Positions 41,864 through 50,646 of a stretch of DNA of 64,000 bases are shown piece by piece. Below the pieces are notes generated by a model. That model was not told where the DNA came from. It did not search any database and saw only the letters and a program-made list of their open reading frames with translations. Positions within the stretch are counted from its first letter, which is position 1, and each line of letters begins with the position of its first letter. Origin of the DNA: Thalassovita sp. (GTDB lineage Bacteria; Pseudomonadota; Alphaproteobacteria; Rhodobacterales; Rhodobacteraceae); the NCBI GenBank assembly GCA_017792425.1, contig CP051233.1:1336402-1400401 (forward strand), read 5' to 3'. Position numbers and translations under genes: made by a program.

Positions 41864-43396
41864 ATGAAAGATATCCTCCAGGAACTGGAAGGCCGCCGCG
41901 CCGATGCCCGTTTGGGCGGGGGGCAAAACCGTATCGACAGCCAGCACGCCAAAGGTAAGCTGACTGCGCGCGAACGTATTGAACTGCTGCTGGACGAAGG
42001 TTCGTTCGAAGAGTTCGACATGTTCGTGTCGCACCGCTGCACCGATTTCGGCATGGAAAAGCAGAAACCGGCTGGGGACGGTGTTGTCACGGGCTGGGGC
42101 ACTATCAATGGCCGCATGGTCTATGTGTTCAGCCAGGACTTCACCGTTTTCGGCGGGTCGCTGTCCGAAACCCACGCGCTGAAAATCTGCAAGATCATGG
42201 ATATGGCGATGCAGAACGGCGCGCCGGTGATCGGTCTGAACGATTCGGGCGGTGCGCGTATCCAGGAAGGCGTTGCCTCGCTGGCCGGGTATGCCGAAGT
42301 GTTCCAGCGCAACATCATGGCCTCGGGCGTGGTGCCGCAGATCAGCGTGATCATGGGGCCGTGCGCCGGTGGCGCCGTGTATTCGCCCGCGATGACAGAC
42401 TTTATCTTCATGGTGAAGGATTCGTCCTACATGTTCGTGACCGGCCCAGACGTTGTGAAGACCGTCACGAACGAGGTGGTGACAGCCGAGGAACTGGGCG
42501 GCGCGTCGACCCACACCCGGAAATCTTCGGTCGCGGATGGCGCGTTTGAAAACGATGTCGAGGCGATGGCCGAGGTCCGCCGCTTGGTCGATTTCCTGCC
42601 GCTGAACAACCGCGAAAAGCCGCCCGTACGTCCGTTCTTCGACGAACCTGGCCGCGTCGAATCCTCGTTGGACACGCTGATCCCGGAAAACGCCAACACC
42701 CCCTACGATATGAAGGAACTGATCCTGAAAATCGCGGACGAGGGTGATTTCTACGAGATCCAAGAAGACTACGCCAAGAATATCATTACCGGCTTCATCC
42801 GCATGGAAGGTCAGACCGTCGGTGTCGTGGCCAACCAGCCGATGGTGCTGGCGGGCTGTCTGGATATCGATAGTAGCCGCAAGGCCGCGCGTTTCGTGCG
42901 CTTTTGTGATGCGTTCGAGATTCCGATCCTGACGCTGGTGGACGTGCCAGGCTTCTTGCCGGGGACCAGCCAGGAATACGGCGGCGTCATCAAGCACGGT
43001 GCGAAGCTGCTGTTCGCCTATGGCGAAGCGACCGTTCCCAAGGTGACCGTGATCACCCGCAAGGCTTACGGCGGCGCTTATGACGTGATGGCGTCCAAGC
43101 ACCTGCGCGGGGATTTCAACTATGCCTGGCCAACTGCGGAAATCGCGGTGATGGGTGCCAAGGGCGCGACCGAGATCATTCACCGCGCCGACTTGGGCGA
43201 TGCGGACAAGATCGCGGCCCACGCGGCAGAATACGAAAAGAACTTCGCCAATCCGTTCAAGGCGGCCGAACGTGGCTTTATCGACGAGGTGATCATGCCC
43301 CATTCGACGCGCAAGCGGGTCGCGCGGGCGTTCGCGTCGTTGCGCAACAAGAAGCTGACCAACCCGTGGAAGAAGCACGACAACATCCCTCTGTAA
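41864..43396 (+). CDS. pccB: propionyl-CoA carboxylase beta subunit (carboxyltransferase)
   Basis: 510 residues of the acyl-CoA carboxyltransferase family. SGGARIQEGVASLAGY and GPCAGGAVYSPAMTDFIFM form the acyl-CoA site; LTLVDVPGFLPGTSQEYGG and RKAYGGAYDVMASKHLRGD form the biotin site. It moves carboxyl from biotin to propionyl-CoA to give methylmalonyl-CoA. AAGGGG precedes ATG 41864; upstream extension runs through operator sequence. pccA lies 2.4 kb downstream with five other genes between. Confidence 0.97.
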   Translation: MKDILQELEGRRADARLGGGQNRIDSQHAKGKLTARERIELLLDEGSFEEFDMFVSHRCTDFGMEKQKPAGDGVVTGWGTINGRMVYVFSQDFTVFGGSLSETHALKICKIMDMAMQNGAPVIGLNDSGGARIQEGVASLAGYAEVFQRNIMASGVVPQISVIMGPCAGGAVYSPAMTDFIFMVKDSSYMFVTGPDVVKTVTNEVVTAEELGGASTHTRKSSVADGAFENDVEAMAEVRRLVDFLPLNNREKPPVRPFFDEPGRVESSLDTLIPENANTPYDMKELILKIADEGDFYEIQEDYAKNIITGFIRMEGQTVGVVANQPMVLAGCLDIDSSRKAARFVRFCDAFEIPILTLVDVPGFLPGTSQEYGGVIKHGAKLLFAYGEATVPKVTVITRKAYGGAYDVMASKHLRGDFNYAWPTAEIAVMGAKGATEIIHRADLGDADKIAAHAAEYEKNFANPFKAAERGFIDEVIMPHSTRKRVARAFASLRNKKLTNPWKKHDNIPL

Positions 43397-43410
43397 GTCG
43401 GATGTCGCGC

Positions 43411-43460
43411 GTGGGGGCTGCCTGCCCCCACACCCCCGGGAGTATTTGGGCAAGATGAAA
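43411..43460 (+). repeat. hairpin + GAGTATTT element, copy 3
   Basis: GTGGGGGC-TGCCT-GCCCCCAC, then ACCCCCGG, then GAGTATTTGGGCAAGATGAA, beginning 14 bases after the pccB stop. It is almost identical over 50 bases to copy 4 after the mutase gene. Confidence 0.85.
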
Positions 43461-43506
43461 TGCGCTGTGGGCCGGGGTTCTTGGTGGTGCGCGGATAAGG
43501 TGAAAC

Positions 43507-43857
43507 ATGAGCCGGAACGATTGGCACATTCTGCATGAAGAGGGCGCGCTGATCGTGGCGCGGTCCTTACCTGTGCGGTTTGATCTGTCGGTCGAGACCG
43601 TATTGCCGTTTTGCGGCAAGGTCCGGCTTGCCCGGCAAATCCGTCAGGATATGTGGCGCGCGCTGCAACGGATCAGGGGGTTTTCCCCGGCCGTTCGGGT
43701 CGCAGAGGAGCAGGGTGGCCTGCGGGTCACAGCGGGCGGACGCATGGAACATGCGTATCCTCGCCGTCTGGCAGAGGAAAAGTTGCGCAACCTGATGCTG
43801 GATGGAAATAATCGTGCGCGATGGGTGGCCTGTGCTGGGGGTTTCTGCTATGCGTAG
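43507..43857 (+). CDS. conserved protein of unknown function in the pcc cluster
   Basis: 116 residues starting MSRNDWHILHEEGALIVARSLP. No signal peptide or membrane helix. It is rich in Arg (KVRLARQIRQDMWRALQRIRGF) and ends VACAGGFCYA. The stop overlaps the next gene start by eight bases. I do not recognise a named family; its place between pccB and pccA suggests only a shared operon. Confidence 0.7.
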   Translation: MSRNDWHILHEEGALIVARSLPVRFDLSVETVLPFCGKVRLARQIRQDMWRALQRIRGFSPAVRVAEEQGGLRVTAGGRMEHAYPRRLAEEKLRNLMLDGNNRARWVACAGGFCYA

Positions 43858-44257
43858 AACGTCTCGGGTTATCGCCGCGCTTTGGGGATGCCTTTTGGCA
43901 AACGCGGCCACGGCAGTGGGGCAAGAGGAGGCCCCCGCCGTGCCCTCGGGATTGGCCTTCAGTCTGCAAGAGTATTTTATTGATATGCAACCGGATGGCG
44001 TGCGCCTGGCCCGGTTCCGCTTCGTGTCTGCCGATCTGGTCAACGGGATTGCCTTTGCGCAGGTCGAGCATGATTTTCCGGTATTGTGCGCCGAGTATGC
44101 CTTGCCCGCGCTTGTAGCGGCACAGGAGCAGGTTTCGCAGGTGGTGGTTTCGATGGCTTCGGAAGCTGTTGAATTCGGCGCTTCGGACCCATCGGTCACC
44201 CAGTTTTTCGAGGCATTCCGCATTGAAAGCGGGCTCTGCATCTGGGAGGGCTTCTGA
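43850..44257 (+). CDS. exported protein of unknown function (DUF6497-like)
   Basis: 135 residues. The first 24 (MRRTSRVIAALWGCLLANAATAVG) form a signal peptide. The mature part has VPSGLAFSLQEYFIDMQPDGVRLARFRFV and DPSVTQFFEAFRIESGLCIWEGF, a pattern I associate with Rhodobacterales DUF6497 proteins. Two cysteines could form a disulfide in the periplasm. The start at 43850 overlaps the upstream gene; 43802 is less likely because it loses the signal peptide. Confidence 0.7.
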   Translation: MRRTSRVIAALWGCLLANAATAVGQEEAPAVPSGLAFSLQEYFIDMQPDGVRLARFRFVSADLVNGIAFAQVEHDFPVLCAEYALPALVAAQEQVSQVVVSMASEAVEFGASDPSVTQFFEAFRIESGLCIWEGF

Positions 44258-44465
44258 TGCAGGCACAACATGTTGCGGGCCGTTCCTCATGTTCTCCGCG
44301 TTCTGCGGCTTTCGCGTCACAGCCCGGCCGCTCTGCGGAGGGCGCGTATCTTTCATCATCAGCTTCGGCTATGCTTTCCGTGGGCGGCGCTTGCGCGGCC
44401 TGCAATTCGTTGAGGCAGTCGGGGAACCACCCCGAACAACAACAGACAAGCAACTGGAGAAGCAG

Positions 44466-44606
44466 ATGTCGAACAGCATCAAAACATTGTTGGCCCTGTG
44501 CACTGTCGCCTTCGTGGCGGCCTGCGCCCAGCCGCAAGAAGAATACGTCGTGGTCGAGCCCGAACCGATCTCTCACGAACCGGCCTACACCGGCAAATAC
44601 AAATAA
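44466..44606 (+). CDS. small lipoprotein in the pcc cluster
   Basis: 46 residues. MSNSIKTLLALCTVAFVAAC is a lipoprotein signal with acylated Cys20; the mature 27 residues are acidic (AQPQEEYVVVEPEPISHEPAYTGKYK). GGAGAAG lies upstream of ATG 44466. The 208 bases before it hold no clear gene. Role unknown. Confidence 0.75.
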   Translation: MSNSIKTLLALCTVAFVAACAQPQEEYVVVEPEPISHEPAYTGKYK

Positions 44607-44684
44607 GGGCCAGTCCCTCATGCAGGCAGACCGGGCGGTTTCGCCCGGTCTGCCCAGCCGCGCGGCTGCCCCGGGAGAAACCCC

Positions 44685-45074
44685 ATGCTGAAGCATCGCG
44701 GCTTTCCGGGCAGGATGCCCGGCACCGATTTCCAATTCACCATCCGCCGCGCCAATCCCAAGGGCGTGACGCCGCTGATCCGGCGCGAACGGTTCCGCGA
44801 CCGCAAGGCGGTGGACCGGCGTGCCGACCTGGCGTTCATGATGGCGCTTTGGAACCATTTCGGTTCCGAACCGTTCGAGCGCGGCAACCTGGATGCCGGT
44901 CGGCTAAGCTGGCTGTTCGGCCGTGAAGTCGTGGCGGTAGATGACCCGTTCGACGCGAAAAGCTATGACGCGCTGCTGATTATCGACGAGTCCGTGGCCC
45001 GTGCGTCCTTCCCCGAAGCATTTCAAGGGGATGAGGCGTTTTTCTTCGAAGATGACGAGGATGAGGACTGGTGA
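44685..45074 (+). CDS. conserved protein of unknown function in the pcc cluster
   Basis: 129 residues starting MLKHRGFPGRMPGTDFQFTIRRANPKG. The N-terminal half is basic, the C-terminus very acidic (FFFEDDEDEDW). No signal or membrane segment is present. The protein is cytoplasmic and of the type found in Rhodobacterales pcc loci, without known function. GGGAGAA precedes the start. Confidence 0.68.
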   Translation: MLKHRGFPGRMPGTDFQFTIRRANPKGVTPLIRRERFRDRKAVDRRADLAFMMALWNHFGSEPFERGNLDAGRLSWLFGREVVAVDDPFDAKSYDALLIIDESVARASFPEAFQGDEAFFFEDDEDEDW

Positions 45075-45426
45075 TCGGCATGATTTCGCGCAGCCATCTG
45101 CAGTTTGAGCGGGAAGCGGCCCACACTGACCGGTGCGCAAATGCGCGCTTGGCTGCCCGCGCGCTTTGCGGCAGCGTGAAAACAGTAGTGGCGACCCGGG
45201 ATGAGCGGGTCGGGACTCTTTGTCTTTACCGTTACCCTTCCCCTGTTGGGCGGTCTGGCTTGCAGATAAGTCAGCCGCCCGTTTTTTTTCTTTCCCGCAA
45301 AGAACTTGCTGCGGATAAGCAAGGGCTTGCCGACACAGTTCCGACGGCGATTTCGCGCTTGATTGCAGGGTCTCAGGGTCCGAGTATGTGCGCAAATCAC
45401 ATAAACGAGCGGGAAAGGACAAAACG
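45075..45426. other. intergenic region with hairpins and a strong terminator
   Basis: 350 bases without a protein gene. It contains hairpin CGACCCG/CGGGTCG (45192-45212) and, 35 bases on, a strong terminator with T8 (45248-45289). The pair could be the 3' part of a small RNA or simply the end of the upstream mRNA. After the terminator about 135 bases hold the promoter of the next lipoprotein gene. Confidence 0.5.
45248..45289 (+). terminator. factor-independent terminator
   Basis: Stem GGGCGG-T-CTGGC with GTCAGCCGCCC (one bulge, one G-U pair), loop of ten, then eight T residues. It splits the region between pccB and pccA into at least two transcripts. Confidence 0.9.
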
Positions 45427-45633
45427 ATGTATCTACGGACATGGATTCTGGGCCTTGCGGCCTGCGCGGGCCTTGCGGCCTGCGGCGATACCTTTGGCGA
45501 ACAGGCCTTGCTGGGGGCAGGGTCTGGTGCTGCGGCAGCGGTCGTGTTGGACGGTAGTGCCGCGACCGGCGCTGTCCTTGGCGCTGCGGCCAACGTCGCC
45601 TATTGCAAACAATACCCGTCGCGCTGCCGTTAA
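45427..45633 (+). CDS. small glycine/alanine-rich lipoprotein
   Basis: 68 residues. MYLRTWILGLAACAGLAAC is a lipoprotein signal (lipobox LAAC, Cys19). The mature part is Ala/Gly-rich (GEQALLGAGSGAAAAVVLDGSAATGAVLGAAANV) like glycine-zipper outer-membrane proteins, ending in YCKQYPSRCR with two Cys. GGAAAGGA lies upstream of ATG 45427. It is bounded by terminators on both sides, so it is a single-gene unit. Confidence 0.75.
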   Translation: MYLRTWILGLAACAGLAACGDTFGEQALLGAGSGAAAAVVLDGSAATGAVLGAAANVAYCKQYPSRCR

Positions 45634-45643
45634 GCGCGCGATG

Positions 45644-45659
45644 CCGGCGTTCGCGCCGG
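45644..45659 (+). other. UUCG tetraloop hairpin
   Basis: CCGGCG-TTCG-CGCCGG, an exceptionally stable RNA hairpin, lies just after the lipoprotein stop and 11 bases before the next terminator stem. It may protect the 3' end. Confidence 0.65.
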
Positions 45660-45670
45660 ACCTGAATCGG

Positions 45671-45706
45671 AAACCCGCTTTGGCTGATGGCCGGGGCGGG
45701 TTTTTT
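45671..45706 (+). terminator. terminator between lipoprotein and pccA
   Basis: Stem AAACCCGC/GCGGGTTT with an inner GGC/GCC pairing, ending in six T residues. It lies 52 bases before pccA, so pccA needs a promoter inside or after this hairpin, or depends on read-through. Confidence 0.85.
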
Positions 45707-45758
45707 GTTGCCATTGCTGCGGGCACAGGCCCCCAGCCAAGACCGGAAGGGACGAGAA

Positions 45759-47807
45759 ATGTTCAATAAGATCCTGATTGCGAACCGGGGCGAAATCGCC
45801 TGCCGGGTGATCAAGACCGCCCGCAAGATGGGTATCCAGACGGTGGCCATCTACTCGGACGCGGACAAGCACGCGCTGCATGTGCAGATGGCCGACGAAG
45901 CCGTCCATATCGGCCCGCCACCCGCGAACCAGTCGTACATCGTGATCGACAAGGTGATGGACGCCATCCGCAAGACCGGCGCACAGGCAGTTCACCCCGG
46001 GTATGGCTTCTTGTCCGAAAACTCGAAATTCGCCGAGGCGCTGGCCGCGGAGAACGTGATCTTCGTTGGCCCGCCGGTCGGTGCGATTGAGGCAATGGGC
46101 GACAAGATTACCTCCAAGAAGATTGCACAGGAAGCAGGGGTCAGCACCGTTCCCGGCTACATGGGTCTGATCGAGGATGCCGACGAGGCCGTCAAGATTT
46201 CGAACGAGATCGGCTATCCGGTGATGATCAAGGCGTCTGCCGGCGGTGGTGGTAAGGGTATGCGGATCGCCTGGAACGATGAAGAAGCCCGCGAAGGTTT
46301 CCAATCGTCCAAGAACGAAGCGGCCAACAGCTTCGGCGATGACCGGATATTTATCGAGAAATTCGTAACCCAACCGCGCCACATCGAAATTCAGGTGCTG
46401 TGCGACAGCCACGGCAACGGCATTTACCTGGGTGAACGTGAATGCTCGATCCAGCGCCGGAACCAGAAGGTCGTGGAAGAGGCCCCCAGCCCGTTCCTGG
46501 ACGAAGCCACCCGCAAGGCGATGGGAGAACAGGCCGTCGCACTGGCCAAGGCCGTTGGCTATGCCAGTGCCGGGACCGTGGAATTCATCGTTGACGGACA
46601 GCGGAATTTCTACTTCCTGGAAATGAACACCCGTCTGCAGGTGGAACACCCCGTGACCGAACTGATCACCGGTGTTGATCTGGTGGAACAGATGATCCGC
46701 GTCGCCAACGGCGAAAAGCTGTCGATCACCCAGGATGACGTGAAGCTGACCGGTTGGGCAATTGAAAACCGGGTTTACGCCGAAGATCCCTATCGGAACT
46801 TCCTGCCGTCGATCGGGCGCCTGACGCGCTATCGCCCACCAGCCGAAGTGGCCGCTGGCCCGATGCAGGTCAACGGCAAGTGGGCGGATAAGGCGTTGCA
46901 AGGCAGCACAGCGGTGCGCAACGATACCGGCGTCTACGAAGGCGGCGAGATCAGCATGTACTATGACCCGATGATCGCCAAGCTGTGTACCTGGGCGCCC
47001 ACCCGTGATCAGGCCATCGAGGCGATGCGCAACGCGTTGGACGGGTTTGAACTGGAAGGCATCGGTCACAACCTGCCGTTTGTCAGCGCCGTTATGGATC
47101 ACCCGAAGTTCATCGGCGGCGACATGACAACCGCCTTCATCGCCGAGGAATATCCTGAAGGCTTCGAAGGCGTTACCCTGCCCGAAGACACCCTGCGCAA
47201 GATCACGGCGGCCTCTGCCGCGATGCATCGCGTTGCGGAAATCCGGCGTACGCGCGTGTCCGGCCGCATGGATAATCACGAACGCCGTGTTGGCACCGAG
47301 TGGGTGGTAACGCTGCAAGGGCATGAATTCCCTGTAACCATCGCGGCTGATCATGACGGGTCTACCGTGGCTTTCGAAGATGGCAGCAGCCTGCGCGTGT
47401 CCAGCGACTGGACGCCGGGCGATCAGTTGGCAAAAATCCACTTCGAAGGCACCGATGGTCTTGTTCTGAAGGTCGGCAAGATTTCCGGCGGGTTCCGCAT
47501 CCGCAGCCGTGGCGCGGATCTCAAGGTGCATGTGCGCACGCCGCGTCAGGCCGAGCTGGCCAAGCTGATGCCGGAAAAACTGCCGCCCGATACCTCGAAA
47601 ATGCTGCTCTGCCCGATGCCGGGTCTGGTGGTGAAGGTCAACGTGGAGGAGGGTCAGGAAGTGCAAGAGGGACAGGCCCTCTGCACCATCGAGGCGATGA
47701 AGATGGAAAACATCCTGCGTGCTGAACGCAAGGGTGTGGTTTCCAAGATCAACGCCGCCGCCGGTGACAGCTTGGCGGTTGACGAAGTGATCATGGAATT
47801 CGAGTGA
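45759..47807 (+). CDS. pccA: propionyl-CoA carboxylase alpha subunit (biotin carboxylase + biotin carrier)
   Basis: 682 residues. The biotin carboxylase part starts MFNKILIANRGEIACRVI; KASAGGGGKGMRIAW is the ATP-grasp loop and FLEMNTRLQVEHPVTE the catalytic region. A linker domain follows, then the biotinyl domain with EAMKMEN near the end (Lys648 carries biotin). It carboxylates biotin using bicarbonate and ATP for PccB. GGGACGAGAA precedes ATG 45759. The frame extends upstream across a terminator and is not coding there. Confidence 0.97.
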   Translation: MFNKILIANRGEIACRVIKTARKMGIQTVAIYSDADKHALHVQMADEAVHIGPPPANQSYIVIDKVMDAIRKTGAQAVHPGYGFLSENSKFAEALAAENVIFVGPPVGAIEAMGDKITSKKIAQEAGVSTVPGYMGLIEDADEAVKISNEIGYPVMIKASAGGGGKGMRIAWNDEEAREGFQSSKNEAANSFGDDRIFIEKFVTQPRHIEIQVLCDSHGNGIYLGERECSIQRRNQKVVEEAPSPFLDEATRKAMGEQAVALAKAVGYASAGTVEFIVDGQRNFYFLEMNTRLQVEHPVTELITGVDLVEQMIRVANGEKLSITQDDVKLTGWAIENRVYAEDPYRNFLPSIGRLTRYRPPAEVAAGPMQVNGKWADKALQGSTAVRNDTGVYEGGEISMYYDPMIAKLCTWAPTRDQAIEAMRNALDGFELEGIGHNLPFVSAVMDHPKFIGGDMTTAFIAEEYPEGFEGVTLPEDTLRKITAASAAMHRVAEIRRTRVSGRMDNHERRVGTEWVVTLQGHEFPVTIAADHDGSTVAFEDGSSLRVSSDWTPGDQLAKIHFEGTDGLVLKVGKISGGFRIRSRGADLKVHVRTPRQAELAKLMPEKLPPDTSKMLLCPMPGLVVKVNVEEGQEVQEGQALCTIEAMKMENILRAERKGVVSKINAAAGDSLAVDEVIMEFE

Positions 47808-47885
47808 TCCGATGACCCAGACCGCGCCGTACATGTCAAATTGGGCCGCTCCTGCGAAGGGGGCAACCCAAGGTGATTGGCGCGG

Positions 47886-48356
47886 TCACTCTTTACCCAG
47901 TTGTTCGCGCAATTCCTGCTGTCGCGTGGGCCATTTGTCGATAGAGCGGGTGATTTCGCGGACGGTCCACGGCGCGGGTTTACGCAGTTTGACCTGTCCG
48001 TCCTTGTCGATCAGGACCAGCATGAAACCACGCGGCCGCAGCGTTTCCCGCAAGGCGCTTTTCTGTTTCGGCGATGTGTCGATCAGCACGACCACATCGC
48101 GCAGCAATAGCCCGTCCGGATCGGTGGAAAGAAACCGCAACTGTTCGATGAACCGCGGATCGGCAGGGCTGTCAGCAAAGACGACGATGGGCCGCGCCGT
48201 CCACAGAAACTGGTCCAACGTTGTTTCCGCCCCGTCCACGATAGAGAGGGTAGGCTGGGGAACTTCAGAGGGCTCTGACGTTGGTGCGGGCGCGGTATCC
48301 GCAATGGCCGCGCCACCGAAAAACAAAACGATTCCAAGCAACAGTCGCGTGATCAT
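47886..48356 (-). CDS. DUF4174 exported protein
   Basis: 156 residues with a signal peptide (MITRLLLGIVLFFGGAAIA). The rest follows DUF4174: FLWTARPIVVFADSPADPRFIEQLRFL, VVVLIDTSPKQKSALRETLRPRGFMLVLIDKDGQVKLRKPAPW. The thioredoxin-like pattern lacks CxxC, so redox activity is unlikely. CAGGAGG lies upstream. It faces pccA and is divergent from the mutase gene, 147 bases apart. Role in this cluster unknown. Confidence 0.85.
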   Translation of the reverse strand: MITRLLLGIVLFFGGAAIADTAPAPTSEPSEVPQPTLSIVDGAETTLDQFLWTARPIVVFADSPADPRFIEQLRFLSTDPDGLLLRDVVVLIDTSPKQKSALRETLRPRGFMLVLIDKDGQVKLRKPAPWTVREITRSIDKWPTRQQELREQLGKE

Positions 48357-48503
48357 GGGGCCTCCTGTCGGAAATGATATAGGAAGTCCGCATGAAATTG
48401 CGACCGCCAAAAGCGCCATTGCTGCTGTTCCGCCCTGCGCGAACTTCGGTGTTGGCGATACTCCCTGTACGGACGTTCTGCGGAACGGCGAAAAGAAAAG
48501 GAC

Positions 48504-50636
48504 ATGACCATGACCACAAAGGACGCGTGGCGCAAACTGGCGGAGAAGGAACTCCGTGGCAAGCCGCTGGACAGCCTGACCTGGCAAACCCTGGAGGGGA
48601 TCGATGTACAGCCCCTCTATACCCAGGAAGATACCCAGAACCTGCCGCATCTGGGCAGCCTGCCTGGGTTCGGTCCATTCACGCGCGGCGTGAAGGCCAC
48701 GATGTACGCGGGCCGTCCCTGGACGATCCGCCAGTATGCAGGTTTTTCAACCGCAGAGGAATCCAACGCTTTCTACCGTCGCAACCTGGCAGCGGGGCAG
48801 CAGGGTGTGTCGGTCGCCTTCGATCTGGCGACGCACCGGGGGTACGACTCGGATCACCCGCGCGTGGTGGGCGATGTCGGCAAGGCCGGTGTGGCGATTG
48901 ACAGCGTCGAGGACATGAAGGTTCTGTTCGACGGCATCCCGCTGGACAAGGTCTCGGTGTCGATGACCATGAACGGCGCGGTGATCCCGATCCTGGCGAA
49001 CTTCATCGTCGTGGGCGAAGAACAGGGCCACGACAAGGCGTTGCTGGCGGGCACCATTCAGAACGACATTCTGAAGGAATTCATGGTGCGGAATACCTAT
49101 ATCTATCCGCCGGAACCATCGATGCGGATCATCTCGGACATTATCGAGTATACCTCGAACGAGATGCCCAAGTTCAACTCCATCTCGATCTCGGGCTACC
49201 ACATGCAAGAGGCGGGCGCGAACCTGGTGCAGGAACTGGCCTATACGCTGGCCGACGGGCGGGAATACGTCCGCGCCGCGATGAATGCAGGCATGAACGT
49301 GGACAAGTTCGCGGGCCGCCTGTCGTTCTTCTTTGCCATCGGCATGAACTTTTTCATGGAGGCTGCCAAGCTGCGCGCCGCGCGCCTGCTGTGGCACCGC
49401 GTGATGACCGAGTTCGGTGCCAAGGACGAGCGGTCCAAGATGCTGCGCACGCACTGCCAGACCTCGGGCGTGTCGTTGCAGGAACAGGACCCCTATAACA
49501 ACGTGATCCGCACCGCCTACGAAGCGATGTCGGCGGTTCTGGGTGGTACACAGTCGCTGCACACCAACGCACTGGACGAGGCGATTGCGCTGCCCACCGA
49601 CTTCAGCGCCCGGATCGCGCGGAACACCCAGTTGATCCTGCAGGAAGAAACCGGGGTGACCAATGTGGTCGACCCGCTGGCGGGGTCTTACTATGTCGAG
49701 GCGCTGACAGCGGAACTGGCGGAGAAAGCCTGGGCGTTGATGCAGGAAGTCGAGGAAATGGGCGGCATGACCAAGGCCGTGGCCAGCGGTATGCCGAAGC
49801 TGCGGATCGAAGAATCAGCCGCCAAGCGTCAGGCCATGATTGACCGGGGCGAAGAGGTGATCGTCGGCGTCAACAAGTACCGCAAGGACAAGGAAGACCC
49901 GATCGACATTCTGGATGTGGACAACGTCAAGGTCCGCGAAAGCCAGATCGCGCGACTGGAAAAAATGCGCGCCGCGCGGGACGAAGCGGCCTGCCAGGCC
50001 GCCCTGTCCGAACTGTCGCGCCGCGCCAAAGAAGGGGGCAACTTGCTGGAGGCCGCGGTGGAGGCCGCGCGCGCTCGGGCATCTGTCGGGGAAATCAGCA
50101 TGGCTATGGAGAAGGAATTCGGCCGCCACCGCGCCGAGGTGAAAACACTGGCTGGCGTCTATGGCGCGGCCTATGAAGGCGACGAAGGGTTTGCCGCGAT
50201 CCAGAAGGACGTGGACGATTTCGCCGAGGCCGAGGGCCGTCGCCCGCGGATGCTGGTGGTGAAGATGGGTCAGGACGGCCACGACCGAGGCGCCAAGGTG
50301 ATCGCGACCGCCTTTGCCGATATCGGGTTTGACGTGGACGTTGGCCCGCTGTTCCAGACCCCGGAAGAAGCGGCGCAGGACGCGCTGGACAATGACGTGC
50401 ACGTTGTCGGGATTTCCAGCCAGGCGGCTGGGCACAAGACGCTGGCGCCGCAACTGATCGAGGCGCTGAAGGCCAGGGATGCGGGGGATATTATCGTCAT
50501 CTGCGGCGGGGTGATCCCGCAGCAGGATTATGAATTCCTGAAAAGGGCGGGTGTGAAGGCGATTTTCGGGCCCGGCACCAATATCCCCGCAGCGGCAAAG
50601 GACATCCTGCGCCTGATCCGCGAAGCGCGCGCCTGA
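48504..50636 (+). CDS. scpA: methylmalonyl-CoA mutase
   Basis: 710 residues. The N-terminal TIM barrel binds methylmalonyl-CoA (RGVKATMYAGRPWTIRQYAGFSTAEE region; SVSMTMNGAVIP). The C-terminal cobalamin domain has GQDGHDRGAKVIATAFADIGFD, where His593 ligates cobalt, and ICGGVIPQQDYEFL. The single-chain form converts (R)-methylmalonyl-CoA to succinyl-CoA and completes propionyl-CoA use begun by PccAB. Start is 48504, or 48510 (second Met). It ends with a repeat element and a terminator. Epimerase and MeaB chaperone genes are not in the window. Confidence 0.96.
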   Translation: MTMTTKDAWRKLAEKELRGKPLDSLTWQTLEGIDVQPLYTQEDTQNLPHLGSLPGFGPFTRGVKATMYAGRPWTIRQYAGFSTAEESNAFYRRNLAAGQQGVSVAFDLATHRGYDSDHPRVVGDVGKAGVAIDSVEDMKVLFDGIPLDKVSVSMTMNGAVIPILANFIVVGEEQGHDKALLAGTIQNDILKEFMVRNTYIYPPEPSMRIISDIIEYTSNEMPKFNSISISGYHMQEAGANLVQELAYTLADGREYVRAAMNAGMNVDKFAGRLSFFFAIGMNFFMEAAKLRAARLLWHRVMTEFGAKDERSKMLRTHCQTSGVSLQEQDPYNNVIRTAYEAMSAVLGGTQSLHTNALDEAIALPTDFSARIARNTQLILQEETGVTNVVDPLAGSYYVEALTAELAEKAWALMQEVEEMGGMTKAVASGMPKLRIEESAAKRQAMIDRGEEVIVGVNKYRKDKEDPIDILDVDNVKVRESQIARLEKMRAARDEAACQAALSELSRRAKEGGNLLEAAVEAARARASVGEISMAMEKEFGRHRAEVKTLAGVYGAAYEGDEGFAAIQKDVDDFAEAEGRRPRMLVVKMGQDGHDRGAKVIATAFADIGFDVDVGPLFQTPEEAAQDALDNDVHVVGISSQAAGHKTLAPQLIEALKARDAGDIIVICGGVIPQQDYEFLKRAGVKAIFGPGTNIPAAAKDILRLIREARA

Positions 50637-50646
50637 CCGTAAGGCG

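Noticed and set aside
41762..43453. Open frame of 563 codons antisense to pccB
   Set aside because: Same reason: pccB is certain, and this frame has no recognisable domain.
45630..47834. Open frame of 734 codons antisense to pccA
   Set aside because: Opposite an unmistakable biotin carboxylase; composition is typical of an antisense shadow.
47812..48507. Open frame on the plus strand after pccA
   Set aside because: It runs antisense to the DUF4174 gene, which has a signal peptide and ribosome site.
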